Notes under the pieces: model-generated | What the model saw: the letters and a program-made list of their open reading frames with translations, nothing else | Database searches by the model: none | What the model was told of the DNA's origin: nothing | NCBI RefSeq assembly: GCF_030272615.1 | Contig: NC_081412.1 | Span: forward strand, 696,514,083-696,578,082 | Length of the DNA stretch: 64,000 nt | Direction of reading: 5' to 3' | Origin: Cryptomeria japonica | Taxonomy: Eukaryota; Streptophyta; Pinopsida; Cupressales; Cupressaceae | In this document: positions 59,816-64,000 of the stretch, in pieces | Layout: each line of letters begins with the position of its first letter | Position numbering within the stretch: the first letter of the stretch is position 1 | Program-made: the position numbers and the translations under genes

Positions 59816-62450
59816 TTTTTCATCTCACAAGTCATCACTAAAATAGCATTTAATTTTTATACTCCTTTATAAAAAAAACGCAAGACATAAATACGCCCAG
59901 CCAGGTCGATAGCTCCACGCACACGCACGTCTTTCACAACTGCCAATGCTTCAAAAAAATTGCGATACATCTATTAATCAATATTTCTTTTTGTCAATGA
60001 ATCCATTTCTCAACATGACCTCTGCCAAAGAATCGTTACCCACTATTTTCTGTCATCGCTAGAATAAAACCACTCCTTCTGCAGCTCATTAAAATAAATA
60101 CGAATTCTGCTGAAGAATGTTTTAGCCAATAAAAAAGCTTCTTATATTTGTCGCCTTCCTATATAAAGAAATTTTTGAAGGCTCGACACATGAAAGGCGA
60201 TGACAAAGCCATAAATCCCAGTAAAAAATATATCGCTCAGCCCAGAAATTTTACTTCTATTGAGAAATTTCATATTCACAGGTATAAGAAACTGATGCCT
60301 TAGATATTGGTCTCTCTGCAAGAACATGACTTAAGAAAAATTTGATAAATTCACGACGACTCCATTAAATACAAACAGAAATGGCTCCACATAAATTCGC
60401 TCCAGCTAAATCACGTAGACCAAAAATTTTAATTCTTTGATTTCCAAACAGCCTGGGCATAATGAAGTCAACACCATTAAAAAAAGCATTTTTCTGGACA
60501 GCTGAACACCCACAACATAAGGTAAAATCGTGCCAAGAGAATAGTATATACATCATATATACATCATGTGGCCACTCCTCACGATAGCAAAAAATTAGGC
60601 TCCAGAAATATTTGAAACAGCCTTAAACAAAAAAGGTGTTACAAAGCTGCCAACATACTAAAGCAAGGTAAGGAAATAAAAGCATTTCCTTTCGAATAGA
60701 AAGAAACACCAGCCTTTAAATATAAATTTGTGTTGCCATCTCATAAAGACTTATGAAGAAATCGATTCTTTGACTATTCAATGCTGACATGGCATAAAAC
60801 TGATGTAGCAGCTGACTGAAGGACATGTAGGCACACACCTTGCTCAAGCTGACAACCGAGCAAGCAGCTCAAGCAGCCAGGCACACAAGGAGCTCAACCA
60901 AAATTCATAATCAAGCTCAATTAAGCCTTTGTCAAGATTGGCTGCTATAAATGAATTTGGCATGCACACTATTGGAGAGGGTAATACTTTGGTTCTCTAC
61001 CGCATGTTCATACTCCTTATCACCACTCTATGCCTATGCTAAAATATGATTGAATATGATCAACCGAGTCAGGTAACATAGAGGTGAAGGAGTATGAACA
61101 TGATCAGTAGACTCTGGTAGAGATGGAGGGGTATGGACATGAGTGTTTTTATGTACCCTCATTACATCCAAAGAAGGTTACAATCTTCAGGATATATTTT
61201 ATCAAAGAGGAGAACAATATCTTGATGGTGTCATCAAGATCTCAAAGATGAGATTCTACAAACAGACTGGAGATGTCAGGTAAGTATATATCATAACGAA
61301 GTGAATCACTTGCAATTGAAAGGTTGTAGTTTTGTTTCTCTCTTGCTTAGTTCAGTTAGCTGTATCATCTCCAGCCTATCTTTGATACAGTGTAAATTAT
61401 TATCCATTTTAGAAAAACCAAAGGTGTTTGTTATTGAAAGAATTTGCTAAATAACCATAATGTATTTCAGTGCTAACCAATAAGTGGAGGCTATGTGTGA
61501 TTAATCCAATCCATTATCATTTCATTGATTTGTTGACTTGAGAGAATTCATATTATACTCTCCCTAAGTTGTGTTCTATTGTGAAACATAAGCTTGGCTA
61601 ATAAAATAGCTGCAATAGGTGCAGACTGATGTAGATATGTATGAACCTACTAAATAGAGTTGTCAGAAGCATTGGGAGGAAGTAGAATCTCTGTAGAAGC
61701 AGGATAAAGAGAATTCTTCGCAGTAATGTTTTGCAACTTCAGATGAGAAAGAGTCAACAAAGGATTCACCATAATTAGATGGAGTTAAAGGTGGATCTCC
61801 ACATTTTGACTAGTCATTGCAACGAGATGGAGGTTCAAATAAATCTCAACACAAGTTATCACAAATAAATGGATGTCCTAATGGATCTTCACAGAAGTGC
61901 CAAATAGTTGACTGTAAAAGGGGACTGTAAGTGGCCTATGTTATGATGTAAGAACTTCTTAGAAACAGTGAGACAGAGATAATCATAGACTCTGTCATTA
62001 TTGCTGAATTATTCATTCTTCTCCCAAATATCATTGGGTCAAGAATGAGACAAAGGAGATATGGTAGAAGAGACTTCCTAGTGCCTATAATCTTATAAAT
62101 CATTATTGAAGTTATACAAAATTTGTAGAACTTTAATTCATTTTGAGCTGCACTATCCTTTTAATATTAATTTGGAGTTTGTACAATCAGAAAGGTACCA
62201 AATATTAAATTCACTATACTGAGTCAGAATAGGAACAAACAAAGAGTATGTATGAGACCCAATGGATCTCTGTAAATTCCAAAAAAGAGAACTGCATAGC
62301 AAGAATCTGATGAACCTTTAAATTCTCAAAATTTGGGTCACAAATCCCCCAAAATAATAATCAATGCCACCATCATGTAGCCATAAAAAATAGCTCGTCA
62401 CAAAAATTTGTTGCCGATCAAAGTCTAGATGACATGATTTCCAAATTTGA
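59816..62450. other. No genes recognised; one imperfect hairpin
   Basis: Non-coding. Around 60995-61032 (CTCTACCGCATGTTCATACT) and 61077-61122 (AGTATGAACATG, CTGGTAGAG) there is an imperfect inverted repeat. Confidence 0.4.
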
Positions 62451-62960
62451 GGTGTTAAATTTAAAATCCGAACTCCATACATCAAGCAAATGCTGATGTC
62501 ATCATGACATCATGTTGGTGTCAGCAGGCTATTTGGCAGCACAGATGACATATTTGCTGTATGGTGCTGCTGACTGTGAAGGGAATATTTTGTTGATTGT
62601 GAGAGATGATGTGGCAGGCTGACTGTACAAGCTGTGGACAGAGTGCACTGAGGAAATCAATGTCATGATTGTGCAGATGTCAAAAAATTGCTCTTAAAAA
62701 GGCTAATCCCAACAAAGTCCAAATTACTAAGAACCTGCCTTCAGAAGTTAAGGTGTTAAATTAAAAATCCAAACACCACAGCCAAGAAGTCCTCAAGCAG
62801 ATGCTGTCACCATCATGAATCATGCTAATGCCAACAGCCAATATGGCAATACATAATATTCTGATGTGGTGTTGACTGAGTGGAGACAAGAATATTCTAG
62901 TGATGTGTTAGACTGACTGTACAAGTATTTGGCAGGGTGCACTGACATTCACAAGATGAC
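62451..62960. repeat. Diverged tandem repeat, period about 301 bp
   Basis: GGTGTTAAAT at 62451 and 62752 opens two copies that share ATCATGAC/ATCATGAA, GATGTGG, GACTGACTGTACAAG-like words and end GGTGCACTGA or AGTGCACTGA. Confidence 0.75.
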
Positions 62961-63059
62961 TACTTGATAGGTGCTGATGCAACCGCTTTGATTTTTTTTA
63001 TTTCCAAAAACTCTTTTGCCTTGTGTTTTGGTGCCAGTACTTATACCTGCAAACTAAAT

Positions 63060-63327
63060 TGGGGTTCATGGTCAAATTGACTTATTAGGACGAGTTTATT
63101 GGAATTTCACTGCTGCTGTTCATTTTTCTTCTGGAGGTTTTCTGTAAGGGGTGAGTTGAAGACAAATGAAAAGCCAAGAATTGAGGCTCATTGCCAAATT
63201 TACCGATTTGGATGAATTTGTTGGAATTTCAATGGTTTTTGTACCTCTGGAACACATTGCTGCTGTCCATTGCCCTTCTGGAGGCTTTCTGCAAGGGGTG
63301 AGTTGAAGACAAATGGGAAGTGAAGAA
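63060..63327. repeat. Diverged tandem repeat of about 120-146 bp
   Basis: TTGGAATTTCA, CTGCTGT(T/C)CATT, TTCTGGAGG(T/C)TTTCTG and AAGGGGTGAGTTGAAGAC occur in the same order in both copies. The second copy has about 25 extra bases. Confidence 0.8.
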
Positions 63328-64000
63328 TACAAACCTTAAGAAAAGAAACTTTATTTTGCACAAAATAGAGTTTAACTTGACATGATCTAATAATATGTAA
63401 GATTATGTCCCAAGGCTCTTTCTGGATGGTTGCAAAGATGCCCTGATATCATGTAATATCTAATCATATGTTGAATTAAATTTAAGGAACTTGAATAGAA
63501 TTATAGCAAACCACATACTGCATAAATCAAAACTTACAGACATGAAAGTATGAACAAAAGCACGTCATATTCATCAAACTAAATCTAAAGTGAGCCTACA
63601 AACTGTGTTTCTTATGCAAATGGCGTGAGTGTGTTAACAATAACTCAAAACTATTAAGGAACTGACATACAGAAATTAAAAAGTAAAATTTAAATTTGCA
63701 AACAATTTTTTAGTAAGTAAAAGAAAATAATTTCTTTAGTAACTAAAATAAAATAGTTCTTAAATAGATCAAGTAAATTAAAAAATAATCTAAGTTGCCG
63801 CTATAAAATTTAAATAAACTTTATATTGTTAAAGACTTTAAGATTAAAAAAAAATGCTATATTCATAAAGGAATTGATGAAGGAATTTGAAACCTAATAA
63901 AAAAGATTTAAATTTTCTGCCAAATAAAAAAATACTGCTGATAAATGCGATAATTGTGAATTGAAGGAAGTCTGCCAGAGTTTTGCAAGACCTAAACCAA
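63328..64000. other. Nothing recognised
   Basis: AT-rich, non-coding to the window end; no ankyrin exon seen. Confidence 0.4.

Overview
The window is nuclear DNA of a seed plant. One host gene among about 60 kb of old, nested retrotransposons, plus an apparently enormous intron, fits a conifer or other gymnosperm best. That assignment is an inference; no organellar, bacterial or rRNA/tRNA sequence was recognised.

Layout. Positions 1-20046 are a stack of nested elements. An H-type LTR pair (311-745 and about 1079-20046) is split by a full-length Copia retrotransposon (1116-18801, target duplication TAGTA). That Copia is itself interrupted by a 3.4-kb insertion in gag (2656-6075), a solo H-type LTR in integrase (7709-8855) and a 6.4-kb element in its 3' LTR (11487-17887, element C, target duplication GATTG). 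A Gypsy-like LTR lies at 21528-23358. The only host gene starts at 24362: a class II acyl-CoA-binding protein (N-terminal membrane anchor, ACB domain, start of ankyrin repeats). Four exons end at 26583. The remaining ankyrin exons were not found in the last 37 kb, so that stretch reads as one giant intron or as the remains of a broken gene. It holds a dead hAT transposase (28.0-30.1 kb), LINE fragments (31.4-32.6 and 45.5-49.3 kb), two head-to-tail units A (33307-40659) and B (40660-44840), and a heavily rearranged minus-strand Copia (51.0-59.8 kb).

The most unusual material is A, B and C. A and B begin and end alike and carry arrays of a short interrupted palindrome spaced at 165-167 or 175-177 bp (13 copies in A, 11 in B). 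Both then have a TATA box, a leader with a conserved intron of about 197 bp, and a second TATA box near the 3' end, as expected of an LTR. In A the leader opens into a single frame of about 1055 codons, broken by five in-frame stops and no frameshift. In B the same position holds only a 52-codon frame. Element C, otherwise unlike A and B, encodes on its minus strand a decayed protein of about 1070 codons whose N-terminal region resembles that of A. No reverse transcriptase, integrase or transposase is visible in A, B or C. A family of transposon-borne proteins of unknown function, shared by two kinds of element, is the best candidate here for an undescribed system.

The repeats are decayed in a way that fits methylcytosine deamination: nonsense codons one C-to-T or G-to-A step from sense, and catalytic Asp-Asp pairs changed to Asn-Asn in two different reverse transcriptases.
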